64,000 bases of DNA from Reticulitermes speratus (Eukaryota > Arthropoda > Insecta > Blattodea > Rhinotermitidae): NCBI GenBank assembly GCA_021186555.1, contig JAJKFL010000427.1:19306505-19370504 (forward strand), in the 5' to 3' direction. The notes under the pieces are model-generated. The model saw only the letters and a list, made by a program, of their open reading frames with translations. It made no database searches and was not told the origin of the DNA. The position numbers were made by a program, and so were the translations under genes. The stretch's first letter is position 1. Each line of letters opens with the position of its first letter. Shown in pieces: positions 46,090-57,822 of this stretch.

Positions 46090-46200
46090 CGTACGTTGGT
46101 ATCTCTTTCCTAATGTTTGACTGCTTGACCTTGAAGATGGGAGTGATAAGCTGTCCCGAAACGTCGGTCCACAAATACCAACATACACTTGGTCACACTC
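46090..46200 (+). mobile_element. Relative of the 17.7-kb hairpin element
   Basis: TTGAAGATGGGAGTGATAAG, then CTGTCCCGAAACGTCGG, flanked by GTTGGTAT / ATACCAAC. Single-arm copy. Confidence 0.45.
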
Positions 46201-46943
46201 TTCACATATATGTATTTACTTTAAAACTTTATTTCTTCTTACTGTTCACAATGACACTTTCTCTACTAGAGGTCATATGGTACCAATTGTGAGGGGTTGC
46301 AGTGAATAATGAAGTCCAAATGATACATATTCTTTGGATGTGGCCGTTACCAAATTCGAGGTACTATCCCTGAATTTGTCAGGAAGAGCTGGAGAAAACC
46401 ACGACAAACCACACAAACCCATGTACCTATTGGATAGATCGCCAGACGTTATTTATCGTCTGTCTGGACGTTTTGGAAAAGAGAAAAGTCTCTGTCACTG
46501 CCATGAATCCAGCCAATAACTTTGTCACGACACTGACAGAGCTACCCAGGCTCCTAATTTCCGTAATATACATCCTAACATTTTCCTAAACAGACAAATA
46601 ACAGTCTGTTATGACAAATATTAATTATTGGCTAAACGTATATTGGTCATTTAAAATTAATGAGAAGTTGGATTAGCAATTCTGAGAAACGAGAAAGTAG
46701 ATTCTGTGGAATAAGTATGCGTAATTGCCACAAGCAGATTACATGATGGACTGGAGTAGGTCTACATGTTATAAGAATGGTTTGTTGGAACAAGGGCTTC
46801 TGGTTTATATCATACACAGCATATATCTACTGTTTGTAGCTCCTAACAAAACTGCGAAAAATGTTCAGTCAATGACTTTAAACGACTGAAATTAATTGAG
46901 GGTTTCTTTGGCATTTAAACGTAACGATGTGGTAATGATGGGA
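46201..46943. other. No gene recognised
   Basis: Non-coding. Confidence 0.5.
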
Positions 46944-47654
46944 TTGAGTGCTTGGGACAGTGAAGTTAGAAGTTTACGGTGAGCTTGATGTGTAGCACAA
47001 ATTGAGTGCTTGGGACAGTCAAGTCAGAACTTCACGGTGAGCTTGATGTGTAGCACAAATTGAGTGCTTGGGACAGTCAAGTTAGAACTTTACGGCGAGC
47101 TTAATGTGTAGCACAAATTGAGTGCTTGGGACAGTCAAGCTAGAATTTCACGGCCAGCTTGATGTGTAGCACAAAGTGGATTGAGTGCTTGGGACAGTCA
47201 AGTTAGAACTTCACGATGAGCTTGATGTGTAGCACAAATTGAGTGCTTGGGACAGTCAAGTTAGAACTTTACGGCGAGCTTGATGTGTAGCACAAATTGA
47301 GTGCTTGGGACAGTCAAGCTAGAATTTCACGGCAAGCTTGATGTGTAGCACAAAGTGGATTGAGTGCTTGGGACAGTCAAGTTAGAACTTCACGGCGAAC
47401 TTGATGTGTAGCACAAATTGAGTGCTTGGGACAGTCAAGTTAGAACTTCACGGTGAGCTTAATGTGTAGCACAAATTGAGTGCTTGGGACAGTCAAGTTA
47501 GAACTTTACGGCGAGCTTGATGTGTAGCACAAATTGAGTGCTTGGGACAGTCAAGCTAGAATTTCACGGCGAGCTTGATGTGTAGCACAAAGTGGATTGA
47601 GTGCTTGGGACAGTCAAGTTAGAACTTCACGGTGAGCTTGATGTGTAGCACAAA
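46944..47654. repeat. 58/63-bp minisatellite with trimeric higher-order units
   Basis: Twelve units begin TTGAGTGCTTGGGACAG. Most are 58 bp; the 4th, 7th and 11th carry five extra bases (AAGTGGA before the next TTGAG). Unit types recur in the order TTAGAACTTCAC, TTAGAACTTTAC, CTAGAATTTCAC+GTGGA, giving a ~179-bp higher-order unit with one extra unit in the middle. Confidence 0.92.
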
Positions 47655-48846
47655 TAGCGTGACAGAAGTGGATATAGAATTTTGAATGGGATTAATTTAA
47701 AAAAGTGGGAACATTGAAAATCGAGGAGGTTAAGATTAAAATGTATCTTAAAATGACAAGAACAGCAAACAGGAATCGTGACACCCACGTTTCTAGTGCA
47801 GGGATATCTAATACTACAGATATATTACTGTTATTTTTAATTTTTGTGGTTCTGTAAAAATGTTTCCTATATTCACACGCTGCTTTTGCGAGACTTCCCA
47901 GACATAACCGTAAGTTCCGCACCGTCGTCATGTTTGTAATTATGTAACAAATTCCATAGTTCCCAGAGGTTCTTAAGTACCGAAAACATACCGAAAGTTA
48001 CAGAGGATTTTCGTACAGGAGTAATTTTGCTTTTCAAATTTTAAAAAACGTTACTGGAATAAATATTAGATTATCATCTTTTGGATTTTGGCATCGTGTG
48101 GATACCAGAATGACATGGACTTTTCGAAGAAACATGCTGCCACCATCTTCAGAACAATGTAACTCTGTCCAGGTAGACGCTGGAAGCGAAAGAATAGAAT
48201 TTCAATATTTCTGCATAATCTATTTTTGTTCGTTGCCTCAGGAAAGTAAGTTCGTAGCGCTAGTGTCATTCTCATTTGGCAATTTGGTGCAGTCAGCACG
48301 ACAATAACATGGCATAAAATGGTATAATGTTCATACAAACTCTCCTGTAAAATCAATCAAATGATTCACAAAAAATTAAAGATACTTTGACACAAATAAT
48401 AAAAAAGTCAATCCCCAAAATGATAGAAAACTTCCAACACACACAGCACGGAAATTTTTTTCATTGAGAAACGAATATGGGTTGATACGTTGTGATGGAA
48501 GGAAGTGGGTCAGAGTTATATTCAGTTTCTGGTTCTGCTGAAGAAACTTCGGATTGTTAATAGAACAGTGTTTAGTAATTTATTGATTATGGCGCAGATA
48601 CCTCACACAAGAGGTCCTTTCTGGTCTCAAGTACAGTCTACTTATCTACTATCCACACGAATAGTACAGTTCTGTGCATAAGTCTTGAAACTCTCCGCCG
48701 TGACAGTACCTTGTTTCGGGTCACTTATTTGAAAGGCGTTTCCAGTACATTCGACAATGCAACACAAAACGATATAATGGTTAGTGGATGACAGATAAAT
48801 TCACATTGAGATGAAAGAAGCTACCGTGGCCAAATCTATATAGTGT
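47655..48846. other. No gene recognised
   Basis: Non-coding; short frames only. Confidence 0.5.
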
Positions 48847-49155
48847 CTTATCGTGGTGGCGCAGTTGGTTGAGGCATTGCGTTGTAAGCCGGAAGGTCAC
48901 GGGTTCGATTCCCGATGGTGTCATTGGAATTTTTCATTGACATAAACCTTCCGGCCGCACTATGGCCCTGGGTTTAACTCAGCCTCCAACAGAAATGAGT
49001 ACCACGAATATTTATTGGGGGGGGGGGGTAAAAGCGGCCGTTGCGTAGAGCTAACAACCTTACCACCTTCCTGTGCTGACTGTCTTGAAATCTGGGAGCC
49101 TCAGCCTCCTGGAACTCTCAGGGCCTGTCCAGGCCTGTAATGGAATTGCTAAAAA
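48847..49155 (+). mobile_element. tRNA-derived SINE, family B-like
   Basis: GTGGCGCAGTTGGTTGAGGC (A box) and CACGGGTTCGATTCCCG (B box), both intact, so pol III transcription is possible. Body: CCTTCCGGCCGCACTATGG, a G run (about 49017-49028), GTAAAAGCGGCCGTTGCG, AGCTAACAACCTTACC. Confidence 0.75.
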
Positions 49156-49399
49156 AATAATATCCTATAGCGTAATTTTGTTGGAAAAACTGAGGAAAAT
49201 CACCGAATACCTCGATCAGTACAGCCATTTTTCTAAATATTCGAAGTATGGGAAGAAATGCGACTGTAATTTACAGAGATATAACCGACTTCTCGGGCTC
49301 ATTAGCGATATGCCTGTATCTTACATGAGAGATAGCTGATTTCATCACAACCAGTCTGAAATTCATACGAATATTTAAATTCTACAGGGTAAAAACACA

Positions 49400-49545
49400 C
49401 TGTTACTCAATCACAAAGAGAAGCTGGTTAATGATATTTATTCTGAGAATCGCACAAAATACATAAATACAATGTGTGGGCAAAATGCAGAGCTCTTAAT
49501 GTTAAGGCAGGTGGTACACGCAATAACCACTGTGCTTTAAACGTT
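49400..49545 (+). repeat. R200 dispersed repeat, copy 8
   Basis: AAGCTGGTTAATGATATTT, AATACAATGTGTGGGC, TTAAGGCAGGTGGTACACGC, AACCACTGTGCTTTAAACG. Confidence 0.65.
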
Positions 49546-50149
49546 TAAGACAACAAAACACTTGGACAAAAAGAAATGGATCTCAAGTTAAAGATATTTA
49601 CTTTATGTCCGTGCTTCAGTCACAGCTCCAGGAATTGTGTCCGCTAAAACCAAATGGGTAAACTTTATGGGGCATACATCAAGGGAAGTATGAGCAGTAA
49701 AAGTTGGTAATGCGGCAAGTGTTAGTGTGTATGAGCTATAATTACACATTCAGACTCTGTTCTTTATGTCCTACACAGTGTAGCAGCGAAATTACATACG
49801 TTCGTGCATAATAAGACTTTAAGATACTTTGGTCAAATTTGTTCTACATACACGAGATAGTTTAAGAGTTACCAGCTCTATTAATTAACACTGTTACAGA
49901 GACAGTGTAATGTTCGACTAATGCTTAAGAAGACGTCAATAAAATTCCTATTGTAACATGAAATGATAATTACTTTCAAAATTGAGATTATGGTATTCTG
50001 AAATAAGATGCCATGTATTTTTGTAGATAGATTGTGGTGGTAACTTGACCCTCCAGCAACCTGATTGGCTCCTTTACGTTTCCTGGGAACCAATCATCGA
50101 CAAAACCATCTTCTACATAATAACGAATCCACCTGTGTCCGCCATTCTT
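49546..50149. other. No gene recognised
   Basis: Non-coding. Confidence 0.5.
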
Positions 50150-50258
50150 CTCGGACTGCATGAACCTTGAAAATGGGACCGATAGGCTGTCACGAAATAT
50201 CGATACCCAACCACCAACCTACGCCGTGTGACATCCGAGAAGAGCGTAGGCTTTTCAA
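50150..50258 (+). mobile_element. Relative of the 17.7-kb hairpin element
   Basis: TTCTTCTCGGACTGC on the left and GACATCCGAGAAGAGCG on the right form short inverted ends. Between them: TTGAAAATGGGACCGATAGG and CTGTCACGAAATATCG. Confidence 0.5.
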
Positions 50259-52837
50259 GAAGAATTCTACTTAGTGAACAGTTGATAATTAGACAATTAT
50301 TCGCCCACTCGTTTCCCCCAAGGTTTTAAAACTTGCAAAACCTTCGCAATCAGAATCATAAAATGCACATCGCAAAAAGCCGTTGAGTTTATGGCTCTAT
50401 TTACCTGTTATATGAGGCCAGAGAAGCACTCTAGGGCAGGAAGCCAGTCACTGTGCTGTGAGTTTACAATCCAAACTGTAATATTTATTTTTAGACTACT
50501 TCCTTTCCAGGGAAAGTTAGATGTCTCTTACAAGCAAACTGTGCGTGCGTGAGTATGAGTATTCGTGTTTGTTCCTGCTCCACTAATAAATTTGTGGCTA
50601 ATTAATGGATTTTCATATAGACAGGCACCAGCCTCAAGCTGTTGAAAGCTAGCCCACATTTCGTATATTTTAACACTAATTTCGATAACTTATCTCTGTG
50701 AAATTCTGAGCTGTGAACATTAATATAGCCACATAATACAGCGATAAAAATTTCTGCTGGTAATAGTTTAAAGAATATGGAAATTTCCGGAAGTAATTTC
50801 ATGTTATGTAAACAAAAGCAAGGTGGTGACCTCTTGTAATTTTATAAAAGCGATTGAACACTTCTACTTGTCGTTTGAAGACACTGTGTTAAAACTACAA
50901 AAAATATGAATGGAACAGAGTTTAGAAATTATGACTGGCAAATAAAGGGCATAAATAAGATAGGTCTTCTTAAATGTGTCGCTGTTCACTCTGATCGATG
51001 GAGAGCATAGTTCCAGACAAACCCTGCTGCCTCTGTTTCTACATGCGAATTAGTGTGACTCAAAATGACAATGCTTCAGATACAAAACTTGTTAAAACGG
51101 GTAGTATGTTAATAAAAGTAGGCATGCTTGTTTCATTAAGCTATAGTCATATTCCAATACATACGGAACACCAGAATCTCATTTTTTCTTACATACGGTA
51201 CGCTTGTTCCTTTTCATTTGTATCGCTCTATACAAAGTGGAAGACTGAAGCTGCTCAGAGCTTAAGTGGGCAATGTCTTCTTAACAAGACAATTCGTTCA
51301 TAACACTGAAACATTTAAAATTCTGACTGTTTATTAAGTTGCAGTCGTTCATGTTCAGAATGTATCCCTCAGGAGCTGTACAAATTAACCTCGTCAAACA
51401 CACACACACATATATATGTGTATATATACTTGTTTACAAAACAGAATTGTGTCAGAAAAGGGCAAATTTAAAAGCTTTTGTTTATTTTCATGCCCCTTAG
51501 CTTTGCAAAAAGTAATAAATACATTCTAGTCCTGTTTCGTATAAAATGTGAGACAATGCTGTAATTTGTAGCGGTCTGTTAAATTTAATTTACTAATTAT
51601 ACCCTGCCCCTGATTTACGCCCCTTTCGTTCCTGAAAAAGTGGTCCTAAATCAAAAAGGGTAAGTCAGAAATGATAGTCCCATCAGATATAAGGGGTTAG
51701 CGTAATAGAACGCAGCCAGCCAAAGGGCGTTAAACCGAAAATGAGACAGCGCAATTAAGAAGGGGTGTAAATTTGCAAGGGGCGTTAAAGCAATAAGACG
51801 TCAAACAACCGGGCGTAAAAAAGGCCTGGGTGTAGTTACAATGCCTTCCAAATGCACTGAGAGTAAGTACAAACGCAAATATTGGCATCAGAAGGTGCAG
51901 TACTAACAAAAATACTTCGTTGTTGATAAACACATGAATGTCAAGCTGCTGACAATAGAACGAGAGTTGAGAAGGGAAAATTTTATGAATGAAGACGAGT
52001 TTGCTTATATCAAACCCGTTTCTTGCCAGAAATGTGGTTCCTCTGATTTTCAATATAACAACAGGGGGTGGGTAAAACTTTAAGGAATGGAAAATTAATA
52101 TTGAATTTAAGGAATTACATCCGACTCGTGTAATTAAAAACGCCGGACTGGAAAAACGATTCGAATCTCCTGCAAGATCTCTACCGCATTACCTATAAAT
52201 TGCTTTAACAGCAGCGGTTATCACACGTATTCGTAAGAATACAGATTACATTTCGTATTTTTAGGTATTAACCAAAACGTCCTCAGTAGGAGAGAGGAAA
52301 GACAGAAGTTGTAGTTTTATATACTAATAGAAAAGACAAGTTAAAGACTGAACGTTAAATCTTTCACAAATAAAAGTGTGAGCATGCTGAGACCCTCCGA
52401 ATGCTAACGCCATCTCTCAGACAATAAGGATAACTTGTGAAACAATAGCATACACAGTCAATCATAACCAGTCTTTAGTATGTATCACCTCAGGTTGTCC
52501 ATCGATATTTGTGGTCTGTCCAAGCGCAAGGGCACGTGTAAGCGATTCTTTGACGTCCGGAATCATGTAGCCACGCTCGCTGAGCTGTATTGCTTCGCCC
52601 TACGTGACTGTCACGTCCGCGAAAGGACTGGAAAACATCGTTCGTGTGCCCCTACTTCCTGGGTACGTACATTATACATCGACTTTTTGAGTGTGGCCTG
52701 CTGATAGGCGCAGAGGAGACTACGAGCAACCAGACGATTACGTCATCTAAAACTGTTACAAATGTCTGCAGGAGTCTGACGACGTTGTATGACATTTGGG
52801 ATCATTCAGTCTGTGGCCTATCTCCCCCTTCTCTTTA
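50259..52837. other. No gene recognised
   Basis: About 2.6 kb AT-rich non-coding DNA with a CA/TA microsatellite at about 51399-51428. Frames up to 107 codons carry no domain I recognise. Confidence 0.55.
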
Positions 52838-53178
52838 AGCGCATTCGCATATTCGCGAAAAGCACCTATTAGCTGCGTCATGTCCGTCTGTCCGCAGGTA
52901 TCAGCGCGGCTCACACCGGACGGATTTCCGTGAAATTTGATATTGGGTACTTTTATGGAAATGTGTTGAGAAAAGCCAAAAGCAGTTAAAATCGGGCAAA
53001 AATATCGGCACTTTACATGAAGACCGAAGTAGGCCTTATTGTTGCCGGCGATGTTAAATCGCCAAAAACGCGCTCTCATCCAGTGAAAATGGTATCGGGC
53101 TCTTAGGATAGCTGTGGAAGTATAAACACTAGGGGAAGGCGGCACAGTGTTACGTTACACGTACATTGCCTCTCTAAT
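52838..53178 (+). mobile_element. R500 dispersed repeat, copy 4 (diverged, internally deleted)
   Basis: GCGCATTCGCATATTCGCG, TGTCCGTCTGTCCGCAGG, ACCGGACGGATTTCCGTG, ATTTGATATTGGGTACTTTT, then a jump to CACGTACATTGCCTCTC. Confidence 0.55.
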
Positions 53179-53969
53179 TTAATTCTTAGCTTCTGATCAA
53201 CCTACGTCGTATCCACTTTATATACGTCTAATATCTGGCGTAATGAGCAGGAAGATCTAAGAAATCTCGCCATAAAAACTGCGTAATTGGCTGTACAAAT
53301 CTATGAATGAGACATAGGCACTAAATCCAAGACCCTGCCCACAGCTACAGAATATCTTATAGTATCCGGCCCATTTCTACACCCCTTACAATTCTTTTGT
53401 CTCAATACGGAGACAGATCTTGTCGTCCGAACTTAACAATTTTTAAACACGAAACTATGGACAAATGTCAAGGAGTGAATGATTTCAAACGTTACAAACA
53501 CATTTCAATTGGTGGCTTCAGTGACACCATTTCTCACTGAGTGTCCTGTGGTTCTAAAAGAAAATCTGCGGAATCAAGCTATTGTACTCACACAAGCATA
53601 TGGTAGAGGATGGCTTTGTAACCTCGCGGACGCTCCAGGAAGTTGTATACGCGACTCTGCAGTCTCCTGTAACGCGCGTCCCGCCGATTCGCCCTGTAGT
53701 TGAGCGGTTTCCCGAGCAGACTCATCCGGGGCTGTTGCAACCGGCCGCCGTACTTCGAGGACGATCGCCGGTCGTTGAGCGATAGGCTGCAACAGAATGC
53801 AATTGTCACTTCTCGGTACGAGAGCTGTGTCATCTGTGTTTTGGAGTCGCAGTTTTTGAGACTCGTTCTGACGTCATACAAACACCTGTATGACAAACGC
53901 AAGGTATATTTAATGCGAGGGTTTAGATTTTCGCGTCCTTGTGGCTGAGGATTCCGTTATTCTGGGACA
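53179..53969. other. No supported gene; GC-rich patch at 53620-53790
   Basis: Mostly non-coding. A ~170-bp GC- and CpG-rich patch opens several overlapping frames on both strands, none recognisable. Confidence 0.4.
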
Positions 53970-54055
53970 TGACGCTGCGACAATGGATTCTCGGCTACGG
54001 ACGTTTCGAGGTAATGTAATGTCCTCATCTTCAGAGGTCAGAATTTCTTAAGGAG
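53970..54055 (-). other. Decayed PLE-end / hammerhead-like motif
   Basis: Minus strand: CTGAAGATGAGG, loop, CCTCGAAACGTCCGTAG. Stem II is good; stem I is not. Confidence 0.4.
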
Positions 54056-55869
54056 TTTAAGTGCTTTAAGTGCCCCACAGAACGTCCGGATCATAGGGAG
54101 ATTCTCGTGTTCCTGCAGCGAATAAAGCCTCGATATTCCTGTCGTCCAGCGTGTAGCATAATCAGTGCACTGAGTGAACTACCCCAGCTCCATGAATTCA
54201 TAACAAAGATAAGATCAACTGAAATTGGTGTTAGGGGCACATCCCTGAATATACTTACACGTGACTCAAAACCTAAACTCTATGTGCAATATTGTTTTCC
54301 AAAGATATTTGGGAAGCTTTTAGGTTCAAGTAACAATAATGACACTGCATGGAAGATCCTTATATTTTCTGAGGTGGAGATGTGTAAATGGAAAATATAA
54401 ATTGTCAAAATTTGTTTTTAAAAAAACTTAAAACAGCAAGCTCAAGACTGCATAGAAAATCATCAGCGCGTGTTTTTATTTTCATTTGACTGCGATGACA
54501 CAAATAAAACTTTGCGTGGCGCTCGATTAAGAATACAGACAGAAAATGTAAAGAAATTCCTTGCGAACTTAATAATTCTTGAAACTTTTAATATTGCTGT
54601 GGCTCAATACTGTGTAACGACTCTTAGCTATTAAGGTCTAAAATAGAGCAAAAACGTCATAAAAATACGACACTACGTATATTTATATTCTTTTTGTGTA
54701 TTTTTTAATTAAATGCACATTCTTCACACAAATGAGTTTCATGGAACAGGACATTTCATGTTCATTATACAGATATTTATAATTTATCATGCTTATTTAT
54801 AAAATATTGTCGTTTTCTTCTACATGAATATAAGTCATTAAAACTTGCACTAAATATATAAAATGAAATCACGAGGATTTCTACTAATCGTGTTTTTTCT
54901 TTTTCAGTTCATTTAGTGACGCTGTAAGTGGTTTAGTTCATGGTGGGATGATTAGTAAATTATGAGGAAAGAATGTGGAAAGGAGTTATGGCGGCTCATC
55001 TCAGGCACAGGCATGCTGCCAGTTTGATGGGACTGACGAAAAGGTCGAGACACCTCAGTCAGTGTAGCCGAAATGAATTGAGAAGCAGAAATGCAACGCA
55101 GCTGGCAACTACCAGTCAGATTAGGATTTTTATATTGTTCTCCATACCCTCATAATCTAAGAATTAAGATATGTAGCCAAAAGTACATGCTTAAAATTTG
55201 CTTCATATTGCTGTGAAACTGTGCTTCCCACGTTAAAGGGAAGAACACAAGTTATACTTAGAATATCTGAGAACAAACCTGCGCACAATACTTCGATAAT
55301 AATCAAATGTAAAAGCGATTTTTATTCATTTGTAAGCCGAAACCGCTCCCCCTTAAACGTGATCGGACGCGCCATGCCTCACACGCCGCTAGGCTTACCG
55401 CTGTAGGTTCTGTTATAATGAGCCAGGGGATGTTTTTAACAGTCCAGTTTTATACGCTGCGTGTGACAGATGCAAATGTTTTGTGGTTCGTGCCCAAAAG
55501 TATAGTGCAACAGACAGACTTTTTATTGTGACGTAAATTGTTGTTCTTGTTGGTGAATTTGCGGTGCAGTGTAACAGGTTCCTTTTTTAATGGAAACCTA
55601 TTTAAAGAAGAAATCCTATAAAGAGTAACGTAGCAAGTTCAGAATTCTGTTCTCCACTGCTTCAGTTCCTTACAAATCAATAATATATCAACTGAGAAAA
55701 TAACTAAAAATAACAGCTACCTTACAAAAGCAGCAGCTAAACGATAACTACGTTTCCTTCGGAAGAAATATTAGATGATACTGAAGGCCGTTCAGAAAGT
55801 TGTTGATGAAAATCTTGAAGAAGCTTATTCCAAGAACTTTATACAGAATTTTTGTACTTAAATTACCTT
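54056..55869. other. No gene recognised
   Basis: About 1.8 kb. A 97-codon plus-strand frame (54107-54400) has ordinary composition but no match known to me. Confidence 0.5.
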
Positions 55870-55914
55870 TTCCACAACTTTATTATAAGAGCATCAATTC
55901 GTCAGAATTATGCC

Positions 55915-55954
55915 TGGCGACATGTTTCGACAGCAACAGGTCATCTTCAGGCCA
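55915..55954 (-). ncRNA. Hammerhead-ribozyme-like motif, GTC site
   Basis: Minus strand: stem I TGGC with GCCA, core CTGAAGA, stem II closing GAC...GTC, GAAAC-AT-GTC. Confidence 0.6.
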
Positions 55955-56167
55955 TCTGGCATTACAAAAATGTAACCAAATTGCAATTACATTAATATGT
56001 GTCACTAGATGGAGATCACAAGCGTGTACTATTAGCACAATTTTAAATGTTAAAATGTTGATCTTCAAAGAATAAAATTATGTAAATTTAAAATCTTCCC
56101 AATAAATATTTTTTGTTTGTTTGGTGGCGGGAGCCTATATTAAGAACAATTTGTTGTATAATGTAAC

Positions 56168-56236
56168 TGTGTTTCCGGATCTGAAATGAGTTCAATATAT
56201 ATGCTTACAAATACTCATTTCAGATCCGGAAACACA
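56168..56236. repeat. Perfect 24-bp inverted repeat, 21-base loop
   Basis: TGTGTTTCCGGATCTGAAAT+GAGT at 56168-56191 is repeated exactly as its reverse complement at 56213-56236. It lies between the diverged PLE arms. Confidence 0.85.
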
Positions 56237-56490
56237 AGTGCATTGGGCGCATATCACATTCTTTAATACAAACTCCAGTCACCAAACAGAAAGACACTTT
56301 TTACATGATTTTGAAACTGAAACTCATATGCTAATGAATGTACGCTTGAGATCTCAATCTAATGACAAAGATTAATGTAACTGCAATTTGGTTACATTTT
56401 TGTAAATCCAGATTGGCCCGAAGAGGACCGTTTCGGTCGAAACATGTCACCACACATAATATGACGAACTGGGGCAAAGTGTTAATAAAG

Positions 56491-57297
56491 TTGGGTAGAC
56501 GGTCAATTAGTTACTTCCTCAATATCGTAAAACACAAGGAAATACCTAACACAAAATTCGATCTATAATTAGGTGGAAGCCTAACCTTAAAATACGAGTT
56601 AGAGAAAGAAAGTTGTGTGTGTGATTTGTTTGGTTAAAGTTTGGACAGAATGACAGGTAATTAACGAAATTAATCAAACGTGCGGTCCTGCGGTAAGGAC
56701 GGCGGGTAACTTAGTACACATGCACCGACGTTTCAGAGGAACTTGTCTCAGTCTTCAATGTTGAAAGAAAGGCTACCACCCGAATCCGTAAGCTTGATAC
56801 AAACCACTGTAACAACTTCAAATATAAGAGTATGAAAATTTGGTTATTCAAAACGCGGAGAATTTACTGACTAGTTGAGAGGGAAGGAGATTCTTAAGCA
56901 GGCCTCTGTCCGTAAGTTGTAGTATTTCGGACGCTCAATAACTACGCCGGCTACAGTGTGCTAAATGTCAAACGTTACTGGAAGCCCTTCAAACTGGGTC
57001 AGTGGTACCAACGTTATTGATTCCATCTCTTCCAATTGTTCATCTCATTTCGCGCTATGACATGGACAGATGTATACTGAACGTCACCTGAAGTAGCCAC
57101 AAATCAAACACAGAAATATTCTGCAATATGTACTTATATTGTTTTAAGTACCTTTCAGTAGCCAACGTGAAATTATATCAGCCCAGTTCAGAACTCTGAT
57201 TTTAAAGAACGAAGTTAATTGTATGACTTTTAAAGTATGATGTATTATGCTGTTACTATGTTTTAAAGACTTCTTCTGTCTCGATTTTCAGTTTTCA
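56491..57297. other. No gene recognised
   Basis: Non-coding. GACGTTTCAGAGGAAC with CAGTCTTCAATG (56728-56762) is a decayed PLE-end-like motif on the minus strand. Confidence 0.45.
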
Positions 57298-57816
57298 GGC
57301 GCGTTCGCAAAATTGCGAAAAGCGACTATTATCTTTGTCATGTCTGTCTGTCCGTCCGCATAGAACAGCTCGGCTCCCACTGGACGGATATTAATGAAAT
57401 TTGATATTAGAGTATTTTCCAAAAATCTGTTGAGAATATTCAAGTTTCATTAAAATCTGACAAGAATAACGGGTAATTTACATGAAGAACTATGTATATT
57501 TATTTATAATGTCTCGCGGAATTCTTCTTAGAATGAGACGTATTTCAGACACAATTTGTAGAGAAAATCAAAACACACATTTTATATTCAATAACTTTTT
57601 TTTAAATCGTTCCGTTAATGAGATAATTTGGAAAAAAATATGGTAGAGCCAGACAGGCCACAGATGACAATATAATACGGCGCATGCGCTTTGCATGCTG
57701 ATAACCAAGGCTACAGACACACTCAGAATATGTAATACCTATTGCTTTTCCACGGCAGCAATTGTTATGCCAAAAAGCCTCAATGTTACGTCATACGTAC
57801 ATTGTCTCTCCTATGC
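57298..57816 (+). mobile_element. R500 dispersed repeat, copy 3
   Basis: Opposite orientation to copies 1 and 2 and full length. It starts GGCGCG with the palindrome TTCGCAAAATTGCGAA, then GTCTGTCTGTCCGTCCGCA, and runs to CGTACATTGTCTCTCC. TTTTCA lies on both sides (57292-57297, 57817-57822), a possible 6-bp target duplication. Confidence 0.7.
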
Positions 57817-57822
57817 TTTTCA

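Larger units (their letters stand above)
55870..56490. mobile_element. PLE ends in inverted repeat
   Basis: Arms about 55870-56005 and 56355-56490 are diverged reverse complements (AAATGTAACCAAATTGCAAT / ATTGCAATTTGGTTACATTT-type match near 55972 and 56380). Each arm holds a PLE-end motif: good on the minus strand at 55915, damaged on the plus strand at 56418-56456 (CCGAAGA core). Confidence 0.65.

Noticed and set aside
48850..48935. Functional tRNA gene
   Set aside because: Good A and B boxes, but no paired acceptor stem or terminator follows; the SINE family B body continues.
53574..53902. Overlapping minus-strand frames in the GC-rich patch
   Set aside because: Several frames are open at once on both strands, a composition effect; none resembles a known protein.
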